Source: Paraburkholderia aspalathi (lineage in GTDB: Bacteria; Pseudomonadota; Gammaproteobacteria; Burkholderiales; Burkholderiaceae). From it: DNA of 64,000 nucleotides. A program made the translations under genes and the position numbers. This document shows positions 42,020 through 49,516 of this stretch, one piece after another. The stretch covers positions 124,001 to 188,000 of the forward strand of contig NZ_FPBH01000014.1 in assembly GCF_900116445.1 (NCBI RefSeq), given 5' to 3'. How positions within the stretch are numbered: the stretch's first letter is position 1; each line of letters starts with the position of its first letter. Under the pieces are notes generated by a model. That model did no database searches, was not told where the DNA came from, and saw only the letters and a program-made list of their open reading frames with translations.

Positions 42020-43030
42020 ATGAACAGCAATCGTGGCACGATTCCAGTTTCTTTCTTCGGGATCGCGGTGGGCGCGCTGGCGTTCGCCAACTTGTGGCGC
42101 GTGGCGATCAGGGTGTGGCATCTGCCAACAAGCGCTGGAGACGTGTTGAGCGTCGCAGCGCTTGCGGCTTGGGTTGTCGTTCTGCTTGCTTACGGGCATA
42201 AGTGGTTGACGCACGCAGCCGAAGCTCGCGCGGAAATGCAGCATCCGGTGCAATCGTCTTTTGCAGCGCTCGGGCCGGTTTCGAGTTTGCTTGCCGCGCA
42301 GATCTTGCAGACTTACGCGCATTCGGTTGCGCTTGCACTGTTCGGCGTCGCCGTGGTCGCGCAATTGGTGCTCGGCGTGTACCTGCATGGACGGCTGTGG
42401 CAAGGTGGCCGCAAGCCTGAACTGATCACGGCGGCCATTTATCTGCCAACCGTCGCGTCGAGTTTTGTCGCGGGGACTGCAGCGGCTACCTTTGGTTTTC
42501 ATCAGCTGGGCGGGCTGTTCTTCGGCGCCGGCGTACTGTCCTGGCTCGCGATCGAATCGATGATTCTGCACCGCGCCGCCGTGCACGAACCACTGCCCGA
42601 AGCATTGCGTCCGGTCCTCGGCATTCAACTCGCGCCGCCGGTGGTGGGCGGTGTGACGTATCTGAGCTTGAGCAGTGGTACGCCTGATCTGATCGCGCTG
42701 ATGCTGCTCGGTTATGGGCTCTACCAGGCGTTGATGCTGTTGCGTCTGCTGCCGTGGATTCGTCAGCAAGCATTCGTGCCGGGATACTGGGCGTTCAGCT
42801 TCGGTGTAGCCGCATTGCCGACGATGGCGATTCGCATAGTCGAACGAGGCGCAACGGGTCCGCTCGAATGGATCGCGCCGGTTTTGTTCATCGCGGCGAA
42901 TGTGGTGATTGGAATTCTGGTAGTGAAGACGCTCAGGTTGCTGGTGCGAGGGAAGTTGATTCCGGCTGTTGTTGAGGCACGGCCCGCGCCTCGGATTCCC
43001 GTTGACTCTCGGACGGCGAGCATCAGCTAG
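42020..43030 (+). CDS. TehA/SLAC1-family (C4-dicarboxylate/tellurite) membrane channel
   Basis: The 336-residue protein has about ten short hydrophobic helices and the TehA/Mae1-like start 'IPVSFFGIAVGALAFANLWRVA'. 'PTVASSFVAGTAAATFGF' and 'LAPPVVGGVTYLSL' are the usual GxxF/APP segments. The family conducts anions or dicarboxylates and is linked to tellurite and dicarboxylate resistance or export. CGGAGG precedes the ATG at 42020. It is divergent from the IclR gene and not obviously part of its operon. Confidence 0.87.
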   Translation: MNSNRGTIPVSFFGIAVGALAFANLWRVAIRVWHLPTSAGDVLSVAALAAWVVVLLAYGHKWLTHAAEARAEMQHPVQSSFAALGPVSSLLAAQILQTYAHSVALALFGVAVVAQLVLGVYLHGRLWQGGRKPELITAAIYLPTVASSFVAGTAAATFGFHQLGGLFFGAGVLSWLAIESMILHRAAVHEPLPEALRPVLGIQLAPPVVGGVTYLSLSSGTPDLIALMLLGYGLYQALMLLRLLPWIRQQAFVPGYWAFSFGVAALPTMAIRIVERGATGPLEWIAPVLFIAANVVIGILVVKTLRLLVRGKLIPAVVEARPAPRIPVDSRTASIS

Positions 43031-43164
43031 GAACCCTACGTTTTTTCGGAAGGCAGGGTGCGGTCGTGTCCGAACATACTATAAAGAGATGCCTTTTGCT
43101 TTGACGGGGCGGATAAAATTCCGATCTTCTCCGATGCCTGTCAGGCAAAAATACAAGGGCATTA

Positions 43165-43713
43165 ATGAGCAGATTTGTACGATTCGATCTGTCAGTAGAG
43201 TTGACAACAGAGTTGCTGCGAAGGCACCAAACAGGTCGCCTCGCGGAGAGCGACTACCGTCACCAAGTGCTCATCGGCCGTTTCACGAAGGAGGCGCTGA
43301 CAGTGATCGACATCCCTGATCGCGCCGTTGTTACGTCAGTCCGCCTTCTTGTCAAAATCATGGAGAAGCATGGCCTGCCTCCCGAAACGGTTGCCTCGCT
43401 ACGAGAACTGATCCTTAAACCCGTCGCTGTGTATGAGTCGGCCACTGAGCGCGATAGCATCGTGGTGGTTACGATCGAAATGCCCGACGATAGCAATCCG
43501 CTGCTTGTCACGATCCGTGTCGACGTGCCAGACTCAGCGAACAAGCCGAACATGCATTGGATGGTGAGCGCCTATGCGAAAGATGATCCCGAGATCGTCA
43601 AGCGCTGGGAGGCAAATGGACTTCTGATTTGGAAGCGCGAGCCGATGGTTAAAGTCACCATCGACCCGGCAGGCCAGGTGGAAGAAACTGCGACCGCCGA
43701 GTCCAATACCTAA
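43165..43713 (+). CDS. Possible Barnase/EndoU/ColicinE5-RelE-like (MuF-C type) nuclease-fold protein
   Basis: The 182-residue protein has no signal or membrane segment. The region from about 48 to 160 ('VVTSVRLLVKIMEKHGLPPETVASLRELILKPVAVYES', strands 'SIVVVTIEM' and 'PLLVTIRVDV', then 'MHWMVSAYAKDDPEIVKRWEANGLLIW') has the order expected for the phage MuF C-terminal toxin domains of the BECR fold: helix with HG, 'P-x-x-V/I-x-x-S', two strands, an S-x-Y box and a final 'GLL'. Those domains are RNase-like toxins. No immunity gene is evident. The DNA is visibly less GC-rich than its surroundings, suggesting transfer. The family call is from memory of the pattern only. Confidence 0.5.
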   Translation: MSRFVRFDLSVELTTELLRRHQTGRLAESDYRHQVLIGRFTKEALTVIDIPDRAVVTSVRLLVKIMEKHGLPPETVASLRELILKPVAVYESATERDSIVVVTIEMPDDSNPLLVTIRVDVPDSANKPNMHWMVSAYAKDDPEIVKRWEANGLLIWKREPMVKVTIDPAGQVEETATAESNT

Positions 43714-43723
43714 GCCGAAAATG

Positions 43724-43744
43724 AAAAAAGACCGCGACGCGGCC
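43724..43744 (-). terminator. Small GC hairpin with T-run on the minus strand
   Basis: CCGC/GCGG arms around GAC, followed on the minus strand by TTTTTT. It is placed to end transcripts from the DUF4126 gene, and as a hairpin it may also serve the plus-strand gene ending at 43713. Confidence 0.5.
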
Positions 43745-43904
43745 TAGAAATGAAAATGCCTAAGTCCACGGATAGCCAACCGTCTGCTGCTAGTCAGGTA
43801 TTTATCGTAGCCCTTAGGCAGAGCTGATTATGCGCGTCGATGGGTATTTTGTCAAACGGCACCAATGACTTCCGCACACTGATGCGGACAAAAACTCACT
43901 TAAG

Positions 43905-44369
43905 TCAACGCAACGCCATCACGATCACCACAGCGCCAACGATCGCCACCGCGTCTTCGATCAACGCGGCCGGCAAGTCACGGCCGAATGTGCGCGCCAA
44001 CGCAGCTCTCACTCTCGCGCCACCCAAGGTGCCGATCACCGCACCCACCACCCCGGCAATCAAACCACCCACCAAGCCGCCATGTGCGGCCCCGATCGCC
44101 GCGCCACTCAACCCACCCAGGACGATACGCGCGCCGAATTGCATCGGCACGGTACGGCTAGGTGTCTTGGGCAATTGGTCGGTAATCAGTTCGACGATCG
44201 CCAGCACAGTGAAGATATACGGTGTGGCAGCAAAGCCGAGAAATGCCAGCGGCGTGTCCTGCAGCGGCAACCACCCCAGATGCGCCGCCCAACTGATGGC
44301 CGCGGGAGCGGTCATCGCGCGGAGTCCGGCCACTACACCGATTAGCAATGCAACGACATAGAGAGGCAT
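43905..44369 (-). CDS. DUF4126-type small membrane protein
   Basis: The 154-residue hydrophobic protein has about four membrane helices. 'GVVAGLRAMTAPAAISWAAHLGWL', 'DQLPKTPSRT' and the glycine-rich 'GGLSGAAIGAAHGGLVGGLIAGVVGAVIGTLGG' (in pieces) are the hallmarks of DUF4126. The function is unknown. It lies alone between the nuclease-like gene and the beta-lactamase gene. Confidence 0.85.
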   Translation of the reverse strand: MPLYVVALLIGVVAGLRAMTAPAAISWAAHLGWLPLQDTPLAFLGFAATPYIFTVLAIVELITDQLPKTPSRTVPMQFGARIVLGGLSGAAIGAAHGGLVGGLIAGVVGAVIGTLGGARVRAALARTFGRDLPAALIEDAVAIVGAVVIVMALR

Positions 44370-44683
44370 AGGAGACTCCGAACCAAGACCAATACTGCGC
44401 GGTTGGACAAGCCGACGGCTTACCTGGACGAACGTCGGCGGGAGGTGTCACGCAATCACTTGCACAATCAACTTCTCACCGCGTAAGTCGAGGCCGATCC
44501 CCAGTTGTCGGTTCAGTTGCCAAATTCGTCGCCCCCTTCGGTGTGGCCCTAGTGTCGCACGATTCGTCTTTCAACCGTCAGCGAAGGACGCGGGCCGTTT
44601 TTTCCCACGAACGGTCCGCCTTTCTCCCGTGGTCAGCGCGTTTGCACCACGAACCGGTTCATGCGCTGAACGTGCTCACTCCA
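44370..44683. other. 314-base spacer between the DUF4126 and beta-lactamase genes
   Basis: It contains the hairpin at 44590-44619 after the beta-lactamase gene and presumably the promoter of the DUF4126 gene. No gene is supported. Confidence 0.45.
44590..44619 (-). terminator. Hairpin downstream of the beta-lactamase gene
   Basis: GCGGGCCGTT and AACGGTCCGC pair at 9 of 10 positions across a 10-base loop, 64 bases beyond the beta-lactamase stop. No terminal T-run is present, so efficiency is uncertain. Confidence 0.45.
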
Positions 44684-45619
44684 TCAAACCGACGCCACGA
44701 TCAACGCCCCGACGTTGGCAATCGCCGCATTGCTGCGCGCCGCATCACCGCTCGTCTCGGTGAGGTAGACCGTCACGAGAATCGGCCCGCGTCCCGGCGG
44801 CCACAGAATCGCGACGTCGTTTGCCGTGCCGTGATCGCCGGTGCCGGTTTTATCGCCGACGCCCCAATCCTTCGGCAGCTTCGCGCGAATCCGTTCGCCA
44901 CCGGTCTGGTTGGCGGCAAGCCAGGCCAGCAGTTGCGCACGCGACGGCGAAGACAAACGCTCGCCCAGCAGCAGCTCACGCAGATTGCCGAGCATGGCGT
45001 TGGGCGTGGTGGTATCGCGCGGATCGCCGGGCGTCGCTTCGTTCAGCGTCGGCTCATTGCGGTCCAGCCGCGTGATGCCATCGCCAATACTGCGCGCGAA
45101 CGCGGTCAAAGCTGCGGGGCCGCCAAAGCTCGCCAGCAACAGATTCGCCGCCGTGTTGTCGCTGAGCGTAATGGCCGCCTTGCACAAATCGGCGACGCTC
45201 ATCCCCGCGTCGCCAGTGCGCTCGCGAGTGTGCTGGCTGGTAGCGGGCGAGTACGGCACAAGATCGCTTTTGGAAAACACGATGCGCCGTTCCAGGTCTT
45301 CTTGTCCGCGATCCACGCGCGTCAAGACGAAACCCGCCGCCAGCAGTTTGAACGTGCTGCACATCGGAAACCGCTCGTCCGTCCGCAAACCGGCGTGCAA
45401 TCCGGAGGTCGTGTCGACGATCGAAACGCCCAGCCGCCCACCGCTTTCCGCTTCGATCTGCGCGAGCCGTTGACGAATGGCGTCCGCCTTGGCCACGCTA
45501 CCGCCCGGCTTTGCTGTGCCCGCCTTCACCGCTTTTCCGAACGCGCCACCACTGCCAACCGCAACCCCAGCTATCGAAACGCCGAGCATCGCGCCCGCGA
45601 ATTTCCGTCTTGTGATCAT
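44684..45619 (-). CDS. penA: Class A beta-lactamase (PenA-like), Tat-type signal
   Basis: The 311-residue precursor begins 'MITRRKFAGAMLG', a twin-arginine signal like those of Burkholderia Pen enzymes. All class A motifs are intact: active-site Ser in 'MCSTFK', 'SDN' in 'ITLSDNTAANLL', the omega loop 'RNEPTLNEA' with catalytic Glu and Asn, and 'KTG' in 'GDKTGTGDHGT'. A Cys precedes the active Ser, but position 238 reads Gly, so the carbapenemase-type disulfide is absent. It hydrolyses penicillins and possibly cephalosporins in the periplasm. It is divergent from a PenR/AmpR-type regulator at 45719. Confidence 0.93.
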   Translation of the reverse strand: MITRRKFAGAMLGVSIAGVAVGSGGAFGKAVKAGTAKPGGSVAKADAIRQRLAQIEAESGGRLGVSIVDTTSGLHAGLRTDERFPMCSTFKLLAAGFVLTRVDRGQEDLERRIVFSKSDLVPYSPATSQHTRERTGDAGMSVADLCKAAITLSDNTAANLLLASFGGPAALTAFARSIGDGITRLDRNEPTLNEATPGDPRDTTTPNAMLGNLRELLLGERLSSPSRAQLLAWLAANQTGGERIRAKLPKDWGVGDKTGTGDHGTANDVAILWPPGRGPILVTVYLTETSGDAARSNAAIANVGALIVASV

Positions 45620-45718
45620 CGCCGCTCCTTATATGAAGCCGCAACTATCGGTTTTTCGGCGCCCGCTGGCAAACGATGATAAGTTAGTCGATCCCCTAGA
45701 AAATCTTATGCCTCTGCC

Positions 45719-46597
45719 ATGAGACCGTATCTCCCGTTGAATGCGCTGCGCGCCTTCGAATCGTCCGCGCGACATCTGAGCTTCACGCGCGCCGCGCTCG
45801 AATTGAACGTCACCCAGGCGGCCGTGAGCCAGCAGGTCAGAACGCTGGAGGAGCGGCTGGGCACCGCGCTCTTCAAACGGCTGCCCCGTGGACTGGCCAT
45901 GACCGACGAAGGCCTCGCGCTACGTCCTGTCCTCACGGACGCATTCGATCGCATCGAAGCCGTACTCAAACAGTTCGACGGCGGCCACTTTCACGAAGTG
46001 TTGACGGTCGGGGTGGTAGGCACTTTCGCGGTGGGCTGGCTGATGTCGCGGCTCAAGTCGTTTCGCGACGCGCATCCGTTTGTCGAGCTGCGGCTGCTGA
46101 CGAACAACAATCTGGTCGATCTCGCCACCGAGGGCCTCGACTTCGCAATTCGCTTCGGCGACGGCACCTGGCCAGGCTCGCTCGCCACCCGGCTGCTCGA
46201 CGCACCGCTCGCCATTCTGTGTGCGCCCGAGATCGCCGAGCGTCTGTCCGAGCCAACGGATCTCGCCAACGAAACGTTGCTGCGTTCCTATCGCGTCGAC
46301 GACTGGATGAGCTGGTTCACGGCCGCCGGCATCTCGCCGCGGCCGATTCGCGGCCCGGTGTTCGATTCATCGCGACTGATGGTGGAAGCGGCCATGCAGG
46401 GTGCGGGTATCGCGCTGGCGCCGGCGCTGATGTTCGATCACGAGATCAACACGGGCCGGCTGGTGCGGCCGTTCGAAGTGGAAGTTCACGCCGGCAGCTA
46501 CTGGCTGACGTGGTTGAAGGGCAAGCCGATGACGTCGGCGATGCTGCTGTTCAGTCAGTGGATCGTCAAGGAAGCGGCCGCGCACACACAAAGCTAG
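45719..46597 (+). CDS. penR: LysR regulator of the AmpR/PenR type
   Basis: The 292-residue protein has the AmpR-like N-terminus 'LPLNALRAFESSARHLSFTRAALELNVTQAAVSQQVRTLEERLG' (in pieces), effector-domain text 'GVVGTFAVGWLMSRL' and 'LATEGLDFAIRFGDGTWPG'. This is diagnostic of the AmpR/GcvA group. It is divergent from the beta-lactamase gene with 99 bases between. It probably activates it when muropeptides signal beta-lactam damage. No strong ribosome-binding site is seen before the ATG. Its last 4 bases overlap the convergent 84-codon gene. Confidence 0.9.
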   Translation: MRPYLPLNALRAFESSARHLSFTRAALELNVTQAAVSQQVRTLEERLGTALFKRLPRGLAMTDEGLALRPVLTDAFDRIEAVLKQFDGGHFHEVLTVGVVGTFAVGWLMSRLKSFRDAHPFVELRLLTNNNLVDLATEGLDFAIRFGDGTWPGSLATRLLDAPLAILCAPEIAERLSEPTDLANETLLRSYRVDDWMSWFTAAGISPRPIRGPVFDSSRLMVEAAMQGAGIALAPALMFDHEINTGRLVRPFEVEVHAGSYWLTWLKGKPMTSAMLLFSQWIVKEAAAHTQS

Positions 46598-46848
46598 CAA
46601 ACCGCCGCGCGTCGATGGCCGTTCATGGCGGGCCGCTCGGCTTGCGGCGGGAACACGTTCCACGAGCCGTCGTCATGACGGAAGAAGAAGATCGACAACA
46701 ACCCGCTCGGCCGCAGAGCTTCCACACAAACGTAACGCTGATGCTGCGACGCGCGGTGGCAAAACTGGACGACACGTGCGGGCATCGAGGGGGTCGGTGC
46801 AAGCCATTTATCGACGGCCCAGTGCAAGGTCTTTTCTGCGGCAACCAT
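46594..46848 (-). CDS. Small unknown protein following the LRAT-like gene
   Basis: The 84-residue protein is basic and has no signal peptide. The text 'FCHRASQHQRYVCVEALRPSGLLSIFFFRHDDGSWNVFPP' contains a short beta-hairpin-like core. The start at 46848 has GAGGAGAGC upstream; the frame to 46953 is an extension. It lies 55 bases downstream of the LRAT/NC-domain gene and is probably co-transcribed with it from the sigma-54-type promoter at 47450-47465. I do not recognise the family. Confidence 0.65.
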   Translation of the reverse strand: MVAAEKTLHWAVDKWLAPTPSMPARVVQFCHRASQHQRYVCVEALRPSGLLSIFFFRHDDGSWNVFPPQAERPAMNGHRRAAVC

Positions 46849-46903
46849 GATGCTCTCCTCGATCCTTGAATCCCTGAATTGCTGATAACTCGTTACTGCC
46901 CGC

Positions 46904-47407
46904 TCACGCGAGTTGGGCGGCAACCTGACCATTCTTCGCGGTGCGTTCGACAAACGCCTTCACCAGACACACCAGCGTGAGAACGCCGGCACGGGGATGC
47001 GTCAGGCAGCAATGCACCTGTTCGCTGCGGCTTTCGCCAAGCAGGCACCACGCACAGAAGTGCTCGCAGTTATTCGTCAGCAGGCGGTAATGGTTTTCGC
47101 CAAGGCGGGAGCGCGCACGGCGCACGGCTTCATCTCCGACGTAGCGGGCGCTCGGGGTTGGGCGGATCGTCAAGGGATGACCGGCGGCGAAGTTGGTTAA
47201 TTCCACTTCTTCCACCGGACCGCGATGTGCCGAGCTCGCAAAACCGGCGTAATGAACCACCCGGCCATTGCCGACATAAATGCCGTGGTGTTCGTAGCCG
47301 CGCCGTTGCGTAACGAGATGCGCGCCGATCGGCAGGTCGATGGTCGACGTTTCATTGCAGCGTTCGTCTTGATCTTCGCTGCTCGTCGGGAGGTGGTTCG
47401 TGTTCAT
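46904..47407 (-). CDS. LRAT/NC-domain (permuted NlpC/P60) protein
   Basis: The protein has about 167 residues. The catalytic set of the LRAT family is visible: His41 in 'EHHGIYVGNGRVVHYAG', His52 in the same stretch, and Cys114 in 'LLTNNCEHFCAWC'. This NC motif (N-C-E-H-F) is typical of LRAT-like acyltransferases and thiol hydrolases. A C-terminal hydrophobic stretch 'GVLTLVCLVKAFV' may anchor it to membranes. It is divergent from the double-glycine peptide gene. A 14/16-type sigma-54 element lies 43 bases upstream, so I infer it belongs to the export system's regulon. A role in acylating or cleaving the peptide is speculation. Confidence 0.82.
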   Translation of the reverse strand: MNTNHLPTSSEDQDERCNETSTIDLPIGAHLVTQRRGYEHHGIYVGNGRVVHYAGFASSAHRGPVEEVELTNFAAGHPLTIRPTPSARYVGDEAVRRARSRLGENHYRLLTNNCEHFCAWCLLGESRSEQVHCCLTHPRAGVLTLVCLVKAFVERTAKNGQVAAQLA

Positions 47408-47449
47408 GGCTGGTCTCGCTTCAATATCCAACACTGTTGCGAGATCTTT

Positions 47450-47465
47450 TGCATCATCCGGGCCA
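47450..47465 (-). promoter_or_regulatory. Sigma-54 -24/-12 promoter of the LRAT-like gene
   Basis: On the minus strand the sequence is TGGCCCGGATGATGCA. The consensus is TGGCACGNNNNTTGCA, so there are two mismatches, and GG and GC have the exact 10-base spacing. The start codon is 43 bases downstream. Confidence 0.6.
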
Positions 47466-47622
47466 TGTGGCGAAAAGCCTTTATTTAAAGGGCTGGCAGG
47501 AATTGGGAGGCATTTTGAGTGCCGTATGTGTGCGCCGGGAGCCGACACAAATCGAGCCGATCTGTTGGCAGACGTCGATCATTTGGCGTGTTGTTTGAGC
47601 CTTAGCGAGCAGGTTCGCCAAG

Positions 47623-47638
47623 GGCCGGGAGTCCGGCC
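47623..47638. promoter_or_regulatory. Inverted repeat, candidate enhancer site for the sigma-54 activator
   Basis: GGCCGG and CCGGCC face each other across GAGT, about 150-160 bases upstream of both sigma-54 elements. This is the usual distance for an enhancer-binding protein. TTGGCG/CGCCAA arms adjoin it on the left. Assignment to the activator at 52690-54048 is inference. Confidence 0.35.
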
Positions 47639-47788
47639 AATGTGTTGGGTCCTGCACCGGTGTGAGCGCCCGGATGTTGGCTGCATCCCGACCTCTGCGG
47701 CGCCGCACGAACAAGCGCTGCCAGTCAGACGCGCGGGATCGCCCACCAATCAACGCGTTACGAGAAAGCGCCCGCTCGAGCCGCAAAT

Positions 47789-47804
47789 TGGCATGGCACT
47801 TGCA
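47789..47804 (+). promoter_or_regulatory. Sigma-54 -24/-12 promoter of the double-glycine peptide gene
   Basis: TGGCATGGCACTTGCA matches TGGCACGNNNNTTGCA with a single mismatch and correct spacing. The predicted start of transcription is about 50 bases before the ATG at 47866, which has its own GGAGA site. I found no competing sigma-70 promoter. Confidence 0.72.
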
Positions 47805-47865
47805 CCATCACGTTCAATTCCTTTTCAACCGCGCGCCCGACGCACGCGGCCAACCGGAGAACGAT

Positions 47866-48153
47866 ATGGCTTCCATCACAGTAAACGACCTCTCGCTGAA
47901 CCTGGCGCTCGACCGTAAAGCAATGGCCGCGATCCGCGGCGGCGGCGGTGCGCCGTGGGTGTACGGCTGGATTCAGCCCTATGTGCGGGAAACGCCGAGC
48001 ATCGGTCCGGTAGTGAACCTGTACGACATCTCGAACAACTTCTATGCTAACCAGATGATCAACACGTTCCAGTCGGTTGACGTACGCAACACCGGTGCGA
48101 ATTCGAACATCAACGTCTCCCCCGACGCGCGCAGTAGAAACGATATGGTGTAG
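47866..48153 (+). CDS. Double-glycine leader peptide, probable export substrate (precursor 1)
   Basis: The 95-residue protein starts with a textbook double-glycine leader. 'LDRKAMAAIRGG' has Leu at -12, Met at -7, Ile at -4 and Gly-Gly at -2/-1 (residues 15-26), followed by a second Gly-Gly. C39-type exporters cut after such GG pairs, leaving a core of about 69 residues. The core has no Cys, has two Trp near its start, and is Asn-rich at the end ('NTGANSNINVSPD'). The small GGAGA site and a sigma-54 element precede it. A PP2C gene follows 5 bases after its stop. Another Asn-rich peptide tail with 'NNINV' is encoded at the window's end. The function of the exported core is unknown. Confidence 0.82.
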   Translation: MASITVNDLSLNLALDRKAMAAIRGGGGAPWVYGWIQPYVRETPSIGPVVNLYDISNNFYANQMINTFQSVDVRNTGANSNINVSPDARSRNDMV

Positions 48154-48158
48154 CTCTT

Positions 48159-48929
48159 GTGACCTGTCCGAGCCAATTTCGATGGACGTCGTCCGCGCGG
48201 TCCGACGCGGGACGCGTCCGTGAAATCAACGAAGATGCCTGCCTCGCCCAGTCCGAACCCGGACGCTGGGCGGTCGCCGATGGCATGGGCGGGCACGCGG
48301 TCGGCGATCTGGCGAGCCGGCTGGTGATCGATGCGCTGAGCCACCTCGCGCCGCCGCTCGCCATGAAAACCTGTATCGCCGATGCGCGAGCACGGCTGCA
48401 AAAGGCCAACCGCCAACTGCGGGACGAGGCCGCGCGCCGCCAGGTGCAGCGGATCGGCAGCACCGTCATCGTGCTGCTCGCGTGCGACCGCTTCTGCGGC
48501 TACCTATGGGCCGGCGACAGTCGTCTCTATCTGTATCGCGAAGGACAATTGCGGCAACTCACGCGCGATCATAGTCAGGTGGAAGAACTCAAGTCGCTCG
48601 GCGTGATTACCGACGAAGAGGCGCGGCATCATCCCGCGCAGCACATGATCACGCGCGCGGTGGGCGCAACGGACGTGCTCGAACTCGACGATGATGCGAT
48701 CGAAGTCGCGGACGGTGACGTCTTTCTGCTTTGTAGCGACGGCTTGAGCAACGAAATCAGCGACGAAGAAATACTGGGCGTGCTGACCACGGTGACGTGC
48801 GAGCGCGCGTCTGATGAACTGGTCGACCTGGCCATTGCGCGCGGCGGACGCGATAATGTCACCGCCGTTGTCGTGCATGCTGAAGATCCGTATGCGTCCG
48901 ACAAAACCTTGCTGAACCCGGCACCTTGA
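48159..48929 (+). CDS. PP2C-family Ser/Thr protein phosphatase
   Basis: The 256-residue protein has the complete PP2C metal and catalytic motif series: 'DAGRVREINEDAC', 'WAVADGMGGHAVGD', 'GSTVIVLLACD', 'LWAGDSRLYLYR', 'TRDHSQVEEL', 'LLCSDGLSNEISDEE' and 'RGGRDNVTAVVV'. The start is a GTG 5 bases after the stop of the double-glycine peptide, so the two are transcribed and probably translated together. It likely removes phosphate from the partner of the FHA protein at 59273-61879, in the manner of PppA in type VI secretion. No kinase gene is visible here. Confidence 0.93.
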   Translation: MTCPSQFRWTSSARSDAGRVREINEDACLAQSEPGRWAVADGMGGHAVGDLASRLVIDALSHLAPPLAMKTCIADARARLQKANRQLRDEAARRQVQRIGSTVIVLLACDRFCGYLWAGDSRLYLYREGQLRQLTRDHSQVEELKSLGVITDEEARHHPAQHMITRAVGATDVLELDDDAIEVADGDVFLLCSDGLSNEISDEEILGVLTTVTCERASDELVDLAIARGGRDNVTAVVVHAEDPYASDKTLLNPAP

Positions 48930-49048
48930 AAACACAGCTTTGATTGCCGGTGTGTCCACCGGATGGCCTGGTCCAATCGCTGATTCTTGGCTCTATCGAC
49001 CAGGCCGTGCGCCAGGTATCGTGAGCGTCGTTCCCTATGGAGACGCCC

Positions 49049-49516
49049 ATGCCTGCCCCGCTTCGCTTCGTTCACCTCGACACGCCCGAATCGCTACTGC
49101 CCGCATTCGACGTTATGCGTCAGTTGCGCCCGCATCTGACGGACGCGCACTCGTTCGCCGCGCAGGTGGCAAAACAGCATGCTGAAGGCTATCGCCTGCT
49201 CGCTGCGTCAGACGCGGGCAGCGTCGTCGGCCTCGCCGGTTATCGCACGCTGACCAATCTGCTGTATGGCCGCTTCGTCTATGTCGACGATCTGGTTGTA
49301 GATGACAGGTTGCAGCGTGGCGGCATCGGCGCGCAGCTGCTCGACGCGGTACGGCAGATTGCGCGCGAAGCGGGCTGCGTGCACTTCGTACTCGATACGG
49401 GCCTGCACATGCCGCTTGCGCAGCGCTTCTATTTCCGCAATGGGTTGCTCGCTCGCGGCATGCACTTCGTCGAACCCCTCGCTCCTCTTGCCCATTCCGC
49501 GACGGTTACGTCATGA
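49049..49516 (+). CDS. GNAT-family N-acetyltransferase
   Basis: The 155-residue protein has the acetyl-CoA loop in 'VVDDRLQRGGIGAQLLDAVRQIAREAGC' and the C-terminal 'AQRFYFRNGLLARGMHFV' typical of GNATs. The start at 49049 is supported by GGAGA 6 bases upstream; an ATG at 49037 overlaps that site. It is translationally coupled (ATGA, 4-base overlap) to the azoreductase-like gene. The substrate is unknown. Confidence 0.87.
   Translation: MPAPLRFVHLDTPESLLPAFDVMRQLRPHLTDAHSFAAQVAKQHAEGYRLLAASDAGSVVGLAGYRTLTNLLYGRFVYVDDLVVDDRLQRGGIGAQLLDAVRQIAREAGCVHFVLDTGLHMPLAQRFYFRNGLLARGMHFVEPLAPLAHSATVTS

Larger units (their letters stand above)
47408..47865. other. 458-base divergent regulatory region with two sigma-54 elements
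   Basis: Between the LRAT gene and the double-glycine peptide gene I find a minus-strand sigma-54 element at 47450-47465 and a plus-strand one at 47789-47804. The 320 bases between them contain inverted repeats at 47623-47638 and TTGGCG/CGCCAA arms (47583-47588, 47616-47621) that could be enhancer sites. AGCCTTTATTTAAAGGGCT (47476-47494) is a near-palindrome. No convincing gene is present. Confidence 0.6.

Noticed and set aside
44543..45679. 378-codon plus-strand frame over the beta-lactamase region
   Set aside because: The opposite strand encodes all class A beta-lactamase motifs. This frame is Arg/Gln-rich and has no family resemblance.
47481..47786. Minus-strand frame of 101 codons in the divergent regulatory region
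   Set aside because: Arg-rich text with no ribosome-binding site. The region carries sigma-54 elements and inverted repeats instead.
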